The notes beneath the pieces were generated by a model, which did not search any database, was not told the DNA's origin, and worked only from the letters and a program-made list of their open reading frames with translations. A DNA stretch of 64,000 nucleotides, from contig PADC01000006.1 of NCBI GenBank assembly GCA_002700385.1, forward strand, positions 496,001 to 560,000, written 5' to 3'. Positions 18,158 to 28,372 of this stretch are shown piece by piece; within the stretch, counting starts at the first letter, position 1, and the number at the start of each line of letters is the position of its first letter. The stretch comes from Cycloclasticus sp. (GTDB taxonomy: Bacteria; Pseudomonadota; Gammaproteobacteria; Methylococcales; Cycloclasticaceae). The position numbers were made by a program, and so were the translations under genes.

Positions 18158-20560
18158 TTACGATTCAATAAGCTCGTGGACATTGTTACGTACCTGCTGA
18201 CTCATCACCAGACCCGCGTCTTCAATAATGGAAACTAACGCCTTGCCATAGGTCAACTTACCTTTATCATCCACCCAAATAATGCCTTCGTTATAAAGCA
18301 TTTCAATAAACCCTTTGAATAATACTTTATCGAAAAATTCGGGGGAATTTAAGCCATTGTGTTCAGAGAGCTTTTCAGCCATTTCACCGCAGCTTTTTTC
18401 CAACTCAAAACGCGTCAAAACACCTTGACCCGTTTGTTTCAAGATTAATACAGTCAGATAATAACGTTCCAAACTCATCAGTACACCGCGTGATAAAAAA
18501 CTCACCGTTTGACTCTGATGATCATTAACCGACAAGGTCTCGCCTGATTGTTTAATTAAACCCTGATCAACCAGGCAATCTATTACTTTTTTCGCTGTAT
18601 GAGTGATTTGCCGGCGGCTCCAGCACATGGACAATTCATCTTTCAAAAACGGATACACCAACCTGAACCAATGTATCACCTGTTTACTCTTTAACGACTG
18701 ATGACTCAAAAAACAACACGCGATAAAGGAAGGCAAAACAAATAAATGAATAATATTATTTCTAAAATACGTCATCAATACAGCATGACTTCCCTCAACG
18801 TATAACTGATCACCCGCCTCGGCAGCTTTTCGTTTTAAAAGGCCAAACTCTTCGCCGTAGGCAATTATTGCCTTTGGGCTTTCTTGAATGCGCGTCACAT
18901 CTTTAGAATATGGCGCGGCATCGAGTAATGCTAAATACAATTCTAATTGCCGGATCACATTGCTTTCACTCATTGACTGTTGAGAGGTATTCAGCAACAC
19001 CATCGCTAATAAACCAATACAGTTCACATGGGTCGCTTCATTAATACCCGACATGATTTTCGTGCCAAGTTTACTCACCAACGTGTTAACCAGTTCCTTG
19101 TCATCAGCTCGCTCTTCACGACGCCAATTTGGGCATTCCGCCTCAATCAATTGGTCCAAATGGATGGCAGAACCAAAATTCACATGCACTTGGCCAAAGT
19201 TATCTTTCAAGGCTTTAAACGACCTTAGCACCCCTATTACTGACTCTGATTTCTTTGGTTTGCCACTTAATTCGTTAACGTAGGTTCCACCTTCTACCAG
19301 TTTTTCATAGGCAAAATTGACCGGAATAAAAACAACCGAACGTTTATGATTTCTGAGGTAGCTTCGAACACTCATCGCCAATAAACCCGGCTTAGCTTTA
19401 AGCTTTCGGCCCGTGCGACTCCGCCCCCCTTCTACAAAATATTCTATCGCTGTACCCTTGCTGGCTAAATAGCCCATGTAGGCTTCAAACACAGCCCCAT
19501 ATAACGCATTGCCTTTGAAAGAGCGGCGTAAAAAGAAAGCACCGCAACGCCTGATCCAAGGCCCAACGATGGGTATATTGAGGTTAATACCAGCAGCCAC
19601 ATGTGGCGCAGCAAGGCCTCGCGTAAACAACGCATATGATAAAACCAAATAATCCATATGGCTTTGATGACTCGGCACATAAATAATCTGATGTTCTTTA
19701 GATAAACGCTCTACTCTGGCAAAATGGTGAAGAACAATGCCATCGTATAATTTATTCCACAACCAACCCAGGATTTTTTCAAGGACAAGAGCCGCACGAA
19801 TATTTATAACAGCGGCAATTTCAATGGCATATGCTTTAGCTTGCTTTTCTGCCGCTGGCTTAGACAGTTTATTGCGCTTTATTTCTCGTTGAATGGCTTG
19901 TTGCACGAGATCAGTGTTAATAAGATCTGCAGCCAACTTTTTCGGCGATACCTGATCAGGCCCTATTGCAATTAAACGGGTTCTAGCAAAATGAACACGC
20001 AAAACACGTGTTAATTTTCTTGTTAAAAAATGGGTTTTTTGCCCGTCGGCTTTCAGTTGTTTTAGAGAAACAGGCTCTCCAAACTGAAGTAACGTGGAAC
20101 GGCCATTAAATAAAATGGTGAGTCCTCGTGAAAAGGCATTGGATTTTACCCCTTCATCCGTAAATAAGTTACTCCAAAAACTGCCAGATTTTCGAGGCCC
20201 ACGCCCCCAAAAAATCGACACCGGCACGATTAAAATATCTTTATCTGAAGATTCCACTGCATCAATTAATGTTGCCAAGCGTGGCGGCGCAGGTAATGAT
20301 TCTCGAGTTTTAATCTTCTCTAATGAAAATAAAGCTGCGGGCTCTCGTGTGGTTGCCAGCTCAATCCCATTCGAGGGCAGTGGTAAATCAAGGTCTTTAC
20401 ACACTCGCTCTAAGACCCTTTGTTTTGAACAAGCGTCGCTGTACGTGACATAACAGACTTTTTTCCCTTTTAAGGATTGTAGCCACTTATTATCGTTCGG
20501 TAATACTGTCGATTTAACCCAAAAAGAGAGGGCCCAACGTAATAAAAAAGACCTGCACAT
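18158..20560 (-). CDS. plsB: Glycerol-3-phosphate 1-O-acyltransferase
   Basis: Membrane-associated first enzyme of phospholipid synthesis, acylating sn-glycerol 3-phosphate. 800 residues against 807 in E. coli. Acyltransferase motifs: H298xxxxD303 in PSHQSHMDYL, GAFFLRRSF, YFVEGGRSRTG and VFIPVNFAYE. It begins 2 bases after the ttcA stop, so both are likely on one transcript. Confidence 0.96.
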   Translation of the reverse strand: MCRSFLLRWALSFWVKSTVLPNDNKWLQSLKGKKVCYVTYSDACSKQRVLERVCKDLDLPLPSNGIELATTREPAALFSLEKIKTRESLPAPPRLATLIDAVESSDKDILIVPVSIFWGRGPRKSGSFWSNLFTDEGVKSNAFSRGLTILFNGRSTLLQFGEPVSLKQLKADGQKTHFLTRKLTRVLRVHFARTRLIAIGPDQVSPKKLAADLINTDLVQQAIQREIKRNKLSKPAAEKQAKAYAIEIAAVINIRAALVLEKILGWLWNKLYDGIVLHHFARVERLSKEHQIIYVPSHQSHMDYLVLSYALFTRGLAAPHVAAGINLNIPIVGPWIRRCGAFFLRRSFKGNALYGAVFEAYMGYLASKGTAIEYFVEGGRSRTGRKLKAKPGLLAMSVRSYLRNHKRSVVFIPVNFAYEKLVEGGTYVNELSGKPKKSESVIGVLRSFKALKDNFGQVHVNFGSAIHLDQLIEAECPNWRREERADDKELVNTLVSKLGTKIMSGINEATHVNCIGLLAMVLLNTSQQSMSESNVIRQLELYLALLDAAPYSKDVTRIQESPKAIIAYGEEFGLLKRKAAEAGDQLYVEGSHAVLMTYFRNNIIHLFVLPSFIACCFLSHQSLKSKQVIHWFRLVYPFLKDELSMCWSRRQITHTAKKVIDCLVDQGLIKQSGETLSVNDHQSQTVSFLSRGVLMSLERYYLTVLILKQTGQGVLTRFELEKSCGEMAEKLSEHNGLNSPEFFDKVLFKGFIEMLYNEGIIWVDDKGKLTYGKALVSIIEDAGLVMSQQVRNNVHELIES

Positions 20561-20562
20561 GC

Positions 20563-21420
20563 TTATTTATTTGCCGACATGGCTGAAAATACGATGGGAT
20601 GACTTCTCTTAGTCATATCAACGTCCACCTGTTGAGTGAGGTTTTCAAAGTCAAACTGTTGCCTATCTAACAATTGAGACGGCTTTATATTCTTCAAGCT
20701 ATTAAAAATCGTTTCTACGCGACCGGGACATTCCTTATCCCATTGTTCCAGCATTTTTTTCATTTGTACGCGCTGTAAATTTTCCTGACTACCACATAAA
20801 TTACACGGAATAATCGGGTACTGCTTCAATTCAGCGAATTCAGCGATATCCTTTTCTCTCGAATAGGAGAGGGGACGAATCACAATATGTTTGCCATTAT
20901 CACTTTTTAACTTGGTAGGCATGGCTTTGAGTTGCCCACCATAAAACATATTAAGAAAAAACGTTTCCACAATATCATCACGATGATGCCCCAGTGCAAT
21001 TTTATTATAGCCATGCTCCTCAGCATAAGCGTAAAGAGCACCTCGGCGCATTCTTGAGCATAACCCACAGGTTGTTTTTCCTTCCGGCACAACACGGTTA
21101 ACAACGCTATAGGTATCTTGCTCAATCACATGATAAGGCACATCCAATGATTGTAAATATTCGGGCAAGACATGTTCAGGGAAACCCGGCTGTTTTTGAT
21201 CTAAATTGACCGCCAACAAATCAAAGCTCACGGGCGCGCTTCTACGTAAATTCATTAAAATATCTAACATTGTGTAGGAGTCTTTGCCACCAGACAAACA
21301 GACCATGATTCGGTCACCCTCTTCCACCATGTTGTAATCCGCAATCGCTTGCCCCATTTCACGCCGCAACCTTTTTTGTAGCTTGTTAAACCTTGTTTTA
21401 ATTTTATCTGCGCTATTCAT
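20563..21420 (-). CDS. ttcA: tRNA 2-thiocytidine(32) synthetase
   Basis: Thiolates C32 of some tRNAs using a [4Fe-4S] cluster. 285 residues. PP-loop [11 protein letters not shown] near residue 45 and two CxxC pairs ([20 protein letters not shown]) that hold the cluster. First gene of a pair with plsB. Confidence 0.95.
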   Translation of the reverse strand: MNSADKIKTRFNKLQKRLRREMGQAIADYNMVEEGDRIMVCLSGGKDSYTMLDILMNLRRSAPVSFDLLAVNLDQKQPGFPEHVLPEYLQSLDVPYHVIEQDTYSVVNRVVPEGKTTCGLCSRMRRGALYAYAEEHGYNKIALGHHRDDIVETFFLNMFYGGQLKAMPTKLKSDNGKHIVIRPLSYSREKDIAEFAELKQYPIIPCNLCGSQENLQRVQMKKMLEQWDKECPGRVETIFNSLKNIKPSQLLDRQQFDFENLTQQVDVDMTKRSHPIVFSAMSANK

Positions 21421-21480
21421 CCGCTCATTTTAACAGAGAACACCACTTTGCTTTAATTAGATGCGAAACTGCTTACAAAA

Positions 21481-21489
21481 TGCTATAAC
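21481..21489 (+). promoter_or_regulatory. Extended -10 promoter of the ADP-ribosylglycohydrolase gene
   Basis: TGC followed by TATAAC (21484-21489), 28 bases before the start codon; no clear -35 element. Confidence 0.45.
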
Positions 21490-21517
21490 AACAAAAAATT
21501 AAGCACAGGGACTTCGC

Positions 21518-22567
21518 ATGGCAAATATCACCATCCAAGATCGCGCTATAGGTGCCATTATGGGGGCGTATATCGGAGATGCCTTGGGCCTAGGGCCACA
21601 CTGGTATTACAACCTTGACGAACTGCGTCAGCAATATGGCCCTTGGATAAACGATTATACCGACCCTCAAGCAGACCGTTATCACGGGGGCATGAAAGCT
21701 GGGCAGCAGTCTCAATCTGGCTTAATTTTAAATATGCTTGTCGACTCTATCATCGCCTACGATGACTACAACGAAGCTGATTTTTGTCACCGTTTAGATA
21801 CTGAATTATTCCCCCTGTTAGATGGTACGCCCAATGTAGGCCCGGGAGGATTTACCAGTCAATCTATCCGTGAAGCCTGGGCTCTTCGAACACAACACAA
21901 TAAACCCTGGGGTCAAGTCGCTGGTTTTACTGATAACACTGAAGCCGCTGAGCGCACACTCGCACTTGCTGTTCGCTATGCAACCAATCCCAGCAAGTTA
22001 GCAAGTACCGTGTCGCGTAATACCTTATTAACGCAATGTGATGAAACCATCAACGCACTGACTGTTGCCTATGGCGCTGTTTTAAGCATGTTGATACAAG
22101 GGCACCCCTTAGATCAACATTTATCTAGCAAACTCATGCAATTAGTCAAAGATCAGACACTACCGTTTCACGCCATGACTATCCCGGGCAGCAAACCATC
22201 AGGTGCAGGTACTTTTGCCTCACCAGATGCCCTATTAACTCCTTCAAGCATTGCCCAAGCGGCATCAGAGGATTTAATTCAACCCGCTTGGAAAGTCTCT
22301 ATCGTCTACGGTATGCCGTGTGCGGTTTATCACCAGTTCCCCGCCTGTTATTACTTAGCCGCACGTTTTGCGGACAATTTTGAATCCGCCGTTTTACATG
22401 CCATTAATGGCGGAGGGCAAAATATGGCCCGCGCCATGCTGACTGGAGCGCTTGTCGGTGCGCAAGTGGGTATCAATGGCATTCCGCAACGCTTCATAGA
22501 TGGGCTCGATAACTCGGATGCCTTGTTGGCACGCGCTCGTCAACTCTCATCAAAAATCAACACCTAA
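21518..22567 (+). CDS. ADP-ribosylglycohydrolase family protein
   Basis: 349 residues. [16 protein letters not shown] near the N-terminus and the late [19 protein letters not shown] give the all-helical ADP-ribosylglycohydrolase fold with its two metal-binding regions. The family removes ADP-ribose from proteins or small molecules; DraG of nitrogen fixation is a member, but no nitrogenase gene is near. Catalytic acidic residues in the N-terminal loop are only partly conserved (GDALG present), so the activity is uncertain. ung starts 4 bases after its stop. Confidence 0.82.
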   Translation: MANITIQDRAIGAIMGAYIGDALGLGPHWYYNLDELRQQYGPWINDYTDPQADRYHGGMKAGQQSQSGLILNMLVDSIIAYDDYNEADFCHRLDTELFPLLDGTPNVGPGGFTSQSIREAWALRTQHNKPWGQVAGFTDNTEAAERTLALAVRYATNPSKLASTVSRNTLLTQCDETINALTVAYGAVLSMLIQGHPLDQHLSSKLMQLVKDQTLPFHAMTIPGSKPSGAGTFASPDALLTPSSIAQAASEDLIQPAWKVSIVYGMPCAVYHQFPACYYLAARFADNFESAVLHAINGGGQNMARAMLTGALVGAQVGINGIPQRFIDGLDNSDALLARARQLSSKINT

Positions 22568-22571
22568 GCTG

Positions 22572-23264
22572 ATGCCTTTAAGCAATGCTAAAAGCTGGAA
22601 ACCCTTTCTAGACGAGGAATTAAACAAGCCTTATATGCTCACACTGAAAGAATTTTTACGGCTTGAAAAAAACGACCATAAAATCATTTATCCGCATTCA
22701 TCAAATTGGTTTCAAGCCATCGAATTAACCCCTTTAGAAGAAGTCAAGGTCGTTATTTTAGGTCAAGACCCTTATCATCAGCCTCACCAGGCACATGGCC
22801 TGTGCTTTTCTGTTCAACCAGATGTAAAAATACCACCCTCTTTACGAAATATTTACAAAGAATTGCAAAGCGACTTAACGATTCCTCATGCCTTACATGG
22901 CTGCTTAGAAAGCTGGGCTAAGCAAGGTGTCTTGCTATTAAATAGTGTCTTAACAGTTGAATACAATCTAGCAAACTCGCATCAAGGAAAAGGTTGGGAA
23001 AGGTTCACCGATAAAATCATAGAAACGGTTGCCCAACAAAATCAAAACGTCGTTTTTTTATTATGGGGCAGCTATGCACAAAAAAAAGGGGCTTTTATTG
23101 ATACTAAAAAGCACTTGATTTTAAAGGCCCCTCACCCATCACCGCTATCAGCACATCGCGGGTTTTTCGGCTGTCGACATTTTAGTAAGACCAATGACTA
23201 TCTAAAACAGCACGGCAAAACAGCCATACATTGGGAATTACCTAAACTGGCTCATCCAATCTAA
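22572..23264 (+). CDS. ung: Uracil-DNA glycosylase
   Basis: Family-1 uracil-DNA glycosylase, base-excision repair. About 230 residues from ATG 22572. Catalytic motif [17 protein letters not shown] (water-activating Asp), [10 protein letters not shown], and the DNA-intercalation loop [15 protein letters not shown] with the catalytic His. The frame is open further upstream inside the previous gene, but a longer start would overlap it by 68 bases with no support. Its 3' end overlaps the convergent msrA by 23 bases. Confidence 0.96.
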   Translation: MPLSNAKSWKPFLDEELNKPYMLTLKEFLRLEKNDHKIIYPHSSNWFQAIELTPLEEVKVVILGQDPYHQPHQAHGLCFSVQPDVKIPPSLRNIYKELQSDLTIPHALHGCLESWAKQGVLLLNSVLTVEYNLANSHQGKGWERFTDKIIETVAQQNQNVVFLLWGSYAQKKGAFIDTKKHLILKAPHPSPLSAHRGFFGCRHFSKTNDYLKQHGKTAIHWELPKLAHPI

Positions 23265-23880
23265 GTCCTACGCCACCTAACCCACAGTAACCGTTTGGAT
23301 TTTTAGCCAAATATTGTTGGTGATAATCTTCTGCATAATAAAATTTGGGCGCCGGCAACACTTCGGTGGTAATCGCACCGTAGCCTGCCTTATTTAATGT
23401 CTGTTGAAAGGCATCTCGCGTTTTTTCTGCTAACTGAGCCTGGTCTTTCGAAAGGTAGTAAATCCCCGAACGGTATTGAGTTCCCAAATCATTCCCTTGT
23501 CGCATCCCTTGTGTAGGGTTATGCGACTCCCAAAAAGTTTTCAACAACTGTGGGTACGAAATAACTGCGGGGTCATACACCACCAAAACAACTTCGTTAT
23601 GCCCTGTTTGCCCAGAGCAAACTTCTTCATACGTTGGATTAGGTGTATAGCCTGCCGCATAACCTACAGCCGTAGAATAAACGCCTTCTAATTGCCAAAA
23701 TGTGCGTTCAGCACCCCAAAAACAGCCTAAACCAAACATCGCTGTCTGACAATGATCAGGGAACGGAGGCGATAGCGTATGACCCGAGTAAACAGCATGT
23801 GTTCTCGCTACTGGCATCGGCGTCTCTCTACCCGGCAAAGCCTGATTTTTGGTCGGTAAACTGGTCTTATCCGCTAACAT
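23242..23880 (-). CDS. msrA: Peptide methionine-S-sulfoxide reductase A
   Basis: Reduces methionine-S-sulfoxide. 212 residues, close to E. coli MsrA (212). Active-site [11 protein letters not shown] near residue 51, [28 protein letters not shown] and the C-terminal GYCGLGG with a recycling cysteine. Converges on ung with a 23-base overlap of coding ends. No terminator is possible between them. Confidence 0.96.
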   Translation of the reverse strand: MLADKTSLPTKNQALPGRETPMPVARTHAVYSGHTLSPPFPDHCQTAMFGLGCFWGAERTFWQLEGVYSTAVGYAAGYTPNPTYEEVCSGQTGHNEVVLVVYDPAVISYPQLLKTFWESHNPTQGMRQGNDLGTQYRSGIYYLSKDQAQLAEKTRDAFQQTLNKAGYGAITTEVLPAPKFYYAEDYHQQYLAKNPNGYCGLGGVGLRLDEPV

Positions 23881-23941
23881 ATTCAGTATTTTACCCTATA
23901 AAGAAAATCAACGCTCACCAGCATCGACTCTCATTCCATCA

Positions 23942-23947
23942 TATAAT
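23942..23947 (+). promoter_or_regulatory. Candidate hslO promoter -10
   Basis: Perfect TATAAT 48 bases before the hslO start, with no matching -35. I see no sigma32-type heat-shock promoter. Confidence 0.4.
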
Positions 23948-23994
23948 ACCCACGACTATTTTTTATGAAAAGGCGATTCGCAGGAAAACCCATT

Positions 23995-24867
23995 ATGTCA
24001 GACCAGAACAAAGACCAATTATGTCGATTTCTTTTTAAAGAACTGGGAATACGCGGCGAAATCATCACGTTAGATACCACCTTTCAAGACGCCTTAGCCT
24101 TGCATCATTACCCCACTGTTGTTGCTGAGCAATTAGGTCAAACACTGGCTGCTTCACTTCTTTTATCAGCCACATTAAAATTTGACGGCTCTTTAATTTT
24201 ACAAATTCAGGGGGATGGCCCTATTACCCTGCTGGTTGCTCAGGCTAATAAACAACAACATGTTCGTGGCTTAGCCCATTGGAACGATGAAATTCAATCA
24301 GGAAACTTATCTTCGCTCGTTGCCAATGGTAAACTCGTTATCACACTCAAGCCATCAAAGGGTCAAGCTTATCAGGGCATCGTCAACCTTGAAGGTGAAA
24401 CACTGTCCAACGCGCTTGAGTCTTACTTCGAACAATCCGAACAACTTAAAACTCGCCTCTGGTTTGCTGTAAACGAAAACAAGGCTGTTGGATTCTTACT
24501 TCAAGAATTACCCGCACAAGCTGGCGAACAAATCGACTGGGAACGGGTAGAGATGCTGGCCGATACCGTCACCAACGATGAATTGCTTCATTTAACACCG
24601 GAAAATATTCTTCACCGTTTATTTCATGAAGAATCGGTAACGCTTTACGAACCTCAAACAGTGCAATTTAAGTGTGATTGCTCTAGAAAAAAAGTTGAAG
24701 CTGGCTTACTGACGCTGGGATATGAAGAGCTCATTTCCCTTCTTGAGGAAAAAGGTCACGTAGAGACGCATTGTGATTTTTGCAACCAGCCTTACTCTTT
24801 CGATGCCATCGATATTGAGCAACTTTTCCACCCCGGCGCAACAGATGAACCCATTGTGCGCCATTAA
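23995..24867 (+). CDS. hslO: Redox-regulated chaperone Hsp33
   Basis: Holdase activated by oxidation and heat. About 290 residues from ATG 23995, which follows AGGA by 9 bases; an in-frame ATG at 23965 has no such site. The C-terminal zinc centre is intact: FKCDCSRKKVE and THCDFCNQ give the CxC and CxxC pairs. Upstream N-terminal domain shows GDGPITLLVAQA. It stands among other oxidative-damage genes (msrA, trxC). Confidence 0.95.
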   Translation: MSDQNKDQLCRFLFKELGIRGEIITLDTTFQDALALHHYPTVVAEQLGQTLAASLLLSATLKFDGSLILQIQGDGPITLLVAQANKQQHVRGLAHWNDEIQSGNLSSLVANGKLVITLKPSKGQAYQGIVNLEGETLSNALESYFEQSEQLKTRLWFAVNENKAVGFLLQELPAQAGEQIDWERVEMLADTVTNDELLHLTPENILHRLFHEESVTLYEPQTVQFKCDCSRKKVEAGLLTLGYEELISLLEEKGHVETHCDFCNQPYSFDAIDIEQLFHPGATDEPIVRH

Positions 24868-24929
24868 CATGGTATAAATTTCAAACGTCGAAACTTAAGA
24901 AGTTAACTCAATATAACGGCTTTGTAACA

Positions 24930-25367
24930 CTAAGCAATGTGCGTTTTTAACCACTGCTCTAACTGCGATAAAGTCATCACACCCGCCTGTCTCGCAACTT
25001 CTTTACCATTTTTTATCACTAATACGGTCGGAATACTTCTTATTTGAAAACGGGCCGCCAATTGCTGTTCATTTTCTGTATCCAATTTAGCAAACCTTGC
25101 TGTCGGCTCCAGCTTTTTAATCGCTTGATCAAATGTGGGGGCAAACGATCGACAGGGCCCGCACCATCCAGCCCAGCAATCAACCACAACGGGAATATCA
25201 CTCTGTTCAAAATGACGTTGGGCATTCGCTGATTTTAAAGTCGCAGAGTGCCCTGAGAATAACTTTTTCTTACAGTGGCCACAGATTCCACCGGCACCTA
25301 ACTTATCACTGGGTAACTTATTAACCCTATCACAATAGGTGCATACAACTTTTATTGAATTTGTCAT
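24930..25367 (-). CDS. trxC: Thioredoxin 2 (TrxC-type)
   Basis: 145 residues from ATG 25367, start chosen because TrxC begins a few residues before its zinc finger. N-terminal zinc finger with two CxxC pairs (CTYC and CGHC, about residues 9-31) followed by a thioredoxin domain with active site WAGWCGPCRSF and cis-proline SIPTVLV. Disulfide reductase, OxyR-controlled in E. coli; no OxyR site was identified here. Confidence 0.95.
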   Translation of the reverse strand: MTNSIKVVCTYCDRVNKLPSDKLGAGGICGHCKKKLFSGHSATLKSANAQRHFEQSDIPVVVDCWAGWCGPCRSFAPTFDQAIKKLEPTARFAKLDTENEQQLAARFQIRSIPTVLVIKNGKEVARQAGVMTLSQLEQWLKTHIA

Positions 25368-25422
25368 TTTTACCCCGTAAGAAATCATTCATGAATAAAA
25401 TATGAGGTCAAAGTTAAGCAAT

Positions 25423-25665
25423 TCAAGCGTCTATTAGTTGTTGCTTTTGCCGTCGAGTTAACTTTTTTATTGCTGCTTCTCGTATACTCGCGCTACGTCG
25501 ATTATCAGCGTTTTCATAATATACAAATCTAACGGGGCGTCTGCCTTTAAAAAATTTCGCCCCTTGGCCTGATGCATGTTGATCGAATCGTCTTTGTAAG
25601 TCCGTTGTGATACCGGTGTATAAACTGTTATCGCTGGCTTCAATAATATATACAAACCAGCTCAT
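25423..25665 (-). CDS. GIY-YIG nuclease family protein (YhbQ-like)
   Basis: 80 residues: a single GIY-YIG domain. WFVYIIEASDNSLYTGITTD supplies the two tyrosines (VYI and YTG, the glycine-tyrosine variant), then RRFDQHASGQGAKFFKGRRP and YYENADNRRSAS with the glutamate region EAAIKKL. Small free-standing members of this class have structure-selective nuclease activity or unknown roles. It overlaps sprT by 4 bases, so the two are translationally coupled. Confidence 0.88.
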   Translation of the reverse strand: MSWFVYIIEASDNSLYTGITTDLQRRFDQHASGQGAKFFKGRRPVRFVYYENADNRRSASIREAAIKKLTRRQKQQLIDA

Positions 25666-26177
25666 TCCACCGCCTTAAGGAGCTGACCGCACTGTTGACA
25701 ATAGTAGTCCATTTTTCGTTGACGCACTTTATTATGCCGACGAATACCCAACTGGTGAGTGCGGCATTCACATTGGTAAGGGACTGTCTTATAGCGCCGT
25801 TTAGGGATATCACTGAGATCATATTGCGCTGTACGGCTAGGCTCTGCGCCGAATTGTCTCATGACAGAGCGCCATTCCTGTCCATGCGGACTTATTTTTT
25901 TTCTGTCAAACTGCACATCAACAACATAATGCGCGACTTCATGCGGCACCGTATCACGAAGGTTTTCTTTAAAATATTTAGCAAAGATTAATGGGTTATA
26001 TCGAATCACCTTACCCTTAGGGCCTTGCCGGTACATCCCAATCGTGTGCCCTGTTAAATCAAATCTCACCGGAATAATTGGGTAAGGCCTTTTGTATAGC
26101 TCACTGGCTAATTGGATATATTTTGTTGTTTCTTCAACAACAACGAGCTTCTGCTCTATCGTCAATTCAACACTCAT
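25662..26177 (-). CDS. sprT: SprT-like zinc metalloprotease family protein
   Basis: 171 residues. Zinc protease motif HEVAHYVVD (HExxH) near residue 80 and a C-terminal zinc-ribbon-like set of cysteines (CECRTHQ and CQQCGQ). E. coli SprT is 165 residues. By analogy with eukaryotic Spartan it may act on DNA-protein crosslinks, but bacterial function is not settled. Middle gene of an overlapping chain: its ATG shares one base with the stop of the ParA-like gene upstream and its end overlaps the GIY-YIG gene. Confidence 0.88.
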   Translation of the reverse strand: MSVELTIEQKLVVVEETTKYIQLASELYKRPYPIIPVRFDLTGHTIGMYRQGPKGKVIRYNPLIFAKYFKENLRDTVPHEVAHYVVDVQFDRKKISPHGQEWRSVMRQFGAEPSRTAQYDLSDIPKRRYKTVPYQCECRTHQLGIRRHNKVRQRKMDYYCQQCGQLLKAVE

Positions 26178-26968
26178 TAAAGAACGTTAAGACTATCCAC
26201 CACCGAACGCACTTCCTGCCTGGCCGCTACGTGAGACAGACTGTTAATTTTTTCGAGATCCAAAATGGTTAACCCACTGGGGAAAAGTTCTTTATAGATA
26301 ACCCGTTCGTATAGGCCTGGTACATAACGAAACATAATGCGTTTTTGTAAAGCTTGTAAAGCATCATGGACACGTTTATTGTTTCTTGAATCTAATGAGG
26401 CCAACCGTGTACGGACAACAATCCAATCCATCGGCGGTTTACCACTGGCTGAGCGAAATTTACGACTTTCCCACACCATTTCAGTATAAAAACTGAGTTT
26501 CTTAACCTGAAAATCAGTTGGTGAGACTTCACCCAGTAGATCCAAATCAATAAAGCTATCATTTAAAGGCGTGACCAAAGTATCGGCTAATGCATGTGCC
26601 AAACGTGATAAATAGGTGTCATTTCCTGGGCAATCTATAATAATAAAATCCACGTTGTCTTTAAATTTATCCAGTGCAGTTTTCAGGTTTTCTTGATCTT
26701 CCGCTTCTCTGTCTTTTATGACACTAGCGCCCGATTGCATGATGACGGCAAACTCAGGCATAGCGACATGCGTGCCGCCATTCGCCATAAAGCTTTGTCT
26801 ATTTTGCAAATACCTGGCCACACTCTTTTGACGAGCATCTAAATCAATAACCGCCACTTTTTTATCTTTCTCAAGCAAGCCAACAACCACATGCATAGCC
26901 AGTGTCGATTTGCCTGTTCCCCCTTTTTCATTGCCTAGGACAATGATATGCGCATCATTTTTTTCCAT
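26177..26968 (-). CDS. ParA-family ATPase resembling MipZ
   Basis: 263 residues. Deviant Walker A loop GNEKGGTGKSTLAMH near residue 12, VIDLDARQKSVARYLQNR, and Walker B FIIIDCPGNDTYLSR. The DLDARQ...RYLQNR and GNEKGG details are those of MipZ, the division-site positioning ATPase of alphaproteobacteria, more than of ParA or MinD. No ParB gene lies nearby. In a gammaproteobacterial context the role is open: cell-division placement, or another positioning task. First gene of an overlapping three-gene chain with sprT and the GIY-YIG gene. Confidence 0.82.
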   Translation of the reverse strand: MEKNDAHIIVLGNEKGGTGKSTLAMHVVVGLLEKDKKVAVIDLDARQKSVARYLQNRQSFMANGGTHVAMPEFAVIMQSGASVIKDREAEDQENLKTALDKFKDNVDFIIIDCPGNDTYLSRLAHALADTLVTPLNDSFIDLDLLGEVSPTDFQVKKLSFYTEMVWESRKFRSASGKPPMDWIVVRTRLASLDSRNNKRVHDALQALQKRIMFRYVPGLYERVIYKELFPSGLTILDLEKINSLSHVAARQEVRSVVDSLNVL

Positions 26969-27017
26969 AAAAAATCTTTATAAATTCCATTAGAAATCGT
27001 GTTTACTTAACCGGTTG

Positions 27018-28217
27018 TTAAACTGTTTCCACGTCAAATTCTACCAATGGATTGACGTCTTCATCATAATTAACGGCGTCAAATTCAAAACCAAACAGGT
27101 TGAGAAATTCTTTTTTGTAGCCTGCATAATCCGTTAAATCAAATAAATTTTCAGTTGTGACTGTTGGCCAAATATCGACACATTGTTGTTGAATATCATC
27201 TCGTAACTCCCAATCGTCCATCCGCAAACGATTGGCCTCATCTACGTCCTTCTCTGCCCCAGCCTGATATAACTGAGTTCTAAATAAGCGGTTTATCTGT
27301 TCAATACAACCTTCATGAAGCCCTGCTTCTTTCATCACTTTAAACACCATGGAAATATACAAAGGCATCACCGGGATTGCTGAGCTCGCTTGTGTTACCA
27401 CAGACTTTAAGACCGCCACATTCGCTCCACCACCCGTTTCTTTTAGCTTCGTATCAATCGCTTTTGCCGCGCGATCCAGATCCATTTTAGCTTTGCCCAA
27501 TGCACCGTCCCAATAAATTGGCCAAGTGATCGCCGTTCCAATATAACTATAGGCAACAGATTGACACCCTTCAGCCAGCACACCAGCTTGACTCAGTGCC
27601 TCCATCCAAAGCTCCCAGTCCTCGCCACCCATTACTGTAACGGTGTCTTGTATTTCTTGCTCTGTTGCGGGCTCTACTTCTGCTTCAATAATGACGTCTT
27701 TATTTGTATCAATAGCCGTAGAACGATAGGTTTCACCAATCGGTTTCAAACATGAACGTGTTAATTGATCTGACCCTGGCACTTTGCGCACTGGGGAGGC
27801 CAGAGAATAAACGACTAAATCCACTTCACCCAAATCTTGTTTAATTAAATCAATGGTTTTTTGTTTCACTTCATTTGAGAAAGCATCGCCGTTTACATGT
27901 TTCGAATATAAACCCGCTTTTTTTGCCTCAACGTCAAAAGCAGCCGTGTTATACCAGCCGGCGGAGCCCGGCTTTTTTTCACTCCCAGGCTTCTCAAAAA
28001 ACACACCCACCGTGGCGGCTCCAGAACCGAAAGCCGCTGTAATTCTAGACGCTAAACCATAACCACTTGATGAGCCTATAACGAGTACTTTTTTAGGTCC
28101 TCCATCAACCGCTCCTTGTTGTTGCGTTACTTTAATCTGCTCTTTGACATGTTCAGCACAGCCAACAGGGTGTGCTGTGGTACAAATAAAGCCACGAGTT
28201 TTTGGTTTAATGATCAT
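27018..28217 (-). CDS. fabV: Enoyl-ACP reductase FabV
   Basis: NADH-dependent trans-2-enoyl-ACP/CoA reductase ending each round of fatty-acid elongation; relatively insensitive to triclosan in studied species. 399 residues from ATG 28217, matching the family (about 400). [20 protein letters not shown] opening, dinucleotide loop [13 protein letters not shown], and catalytic Y-x8-K in [10 protein letters not shown]. The frame is open eight codons further up. No fabI is seen in the window; fabA and fabB are 20 kb away. Confidence 0.96.
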   Translation of the reverse strand: MIIKPKTRGFICTTAHPVGCAEHVKEQIKVTQQQGAVDGGPKKVLVIGSSSGYGLASRITAAFGSGAATVGVFFEKPGSEKKPGSAGWYNTAAFDVEAKKAGLYSKHVNGDAFSNEVKQKTIDLIKQDLGEVDLVVYSLASPVRKVPGSDQLTRSCLKPIGETYRSTAIDTNKDVIIEAEVEPATEQEIQDTVTVMGGEDWELWMEALSQAGVLAEGCQSVAYSYIGTAITWPIYWDGALGKAKMDLDRAAKAIDTKLKETGGGANVAVLKSVVTQASSAIPVMPLYISMVFKVMKEAGLHEGCIEQINRLFRTQLYQAGAEKDVDEANRLRMDDWELRDDIQQQCVDIWPTVTTENLFDLTDYAGYKKEFLNLFGFEFDAVNYDEDVNPLVEFDVETV

Positions 28218-28372
28218 AGAATCGCCCGTTAAGTTAATCAAAATTAAGCGGATATTTTAAAGGGATACGATCATCTTTTATAGCGCTCAATGAATCATTT
28301 TACGCTATCAATCGACGATTGGAGAGATGACCGGCGCAAAACAAACACCCTCTCAAACTATAGGCGCTTTCT

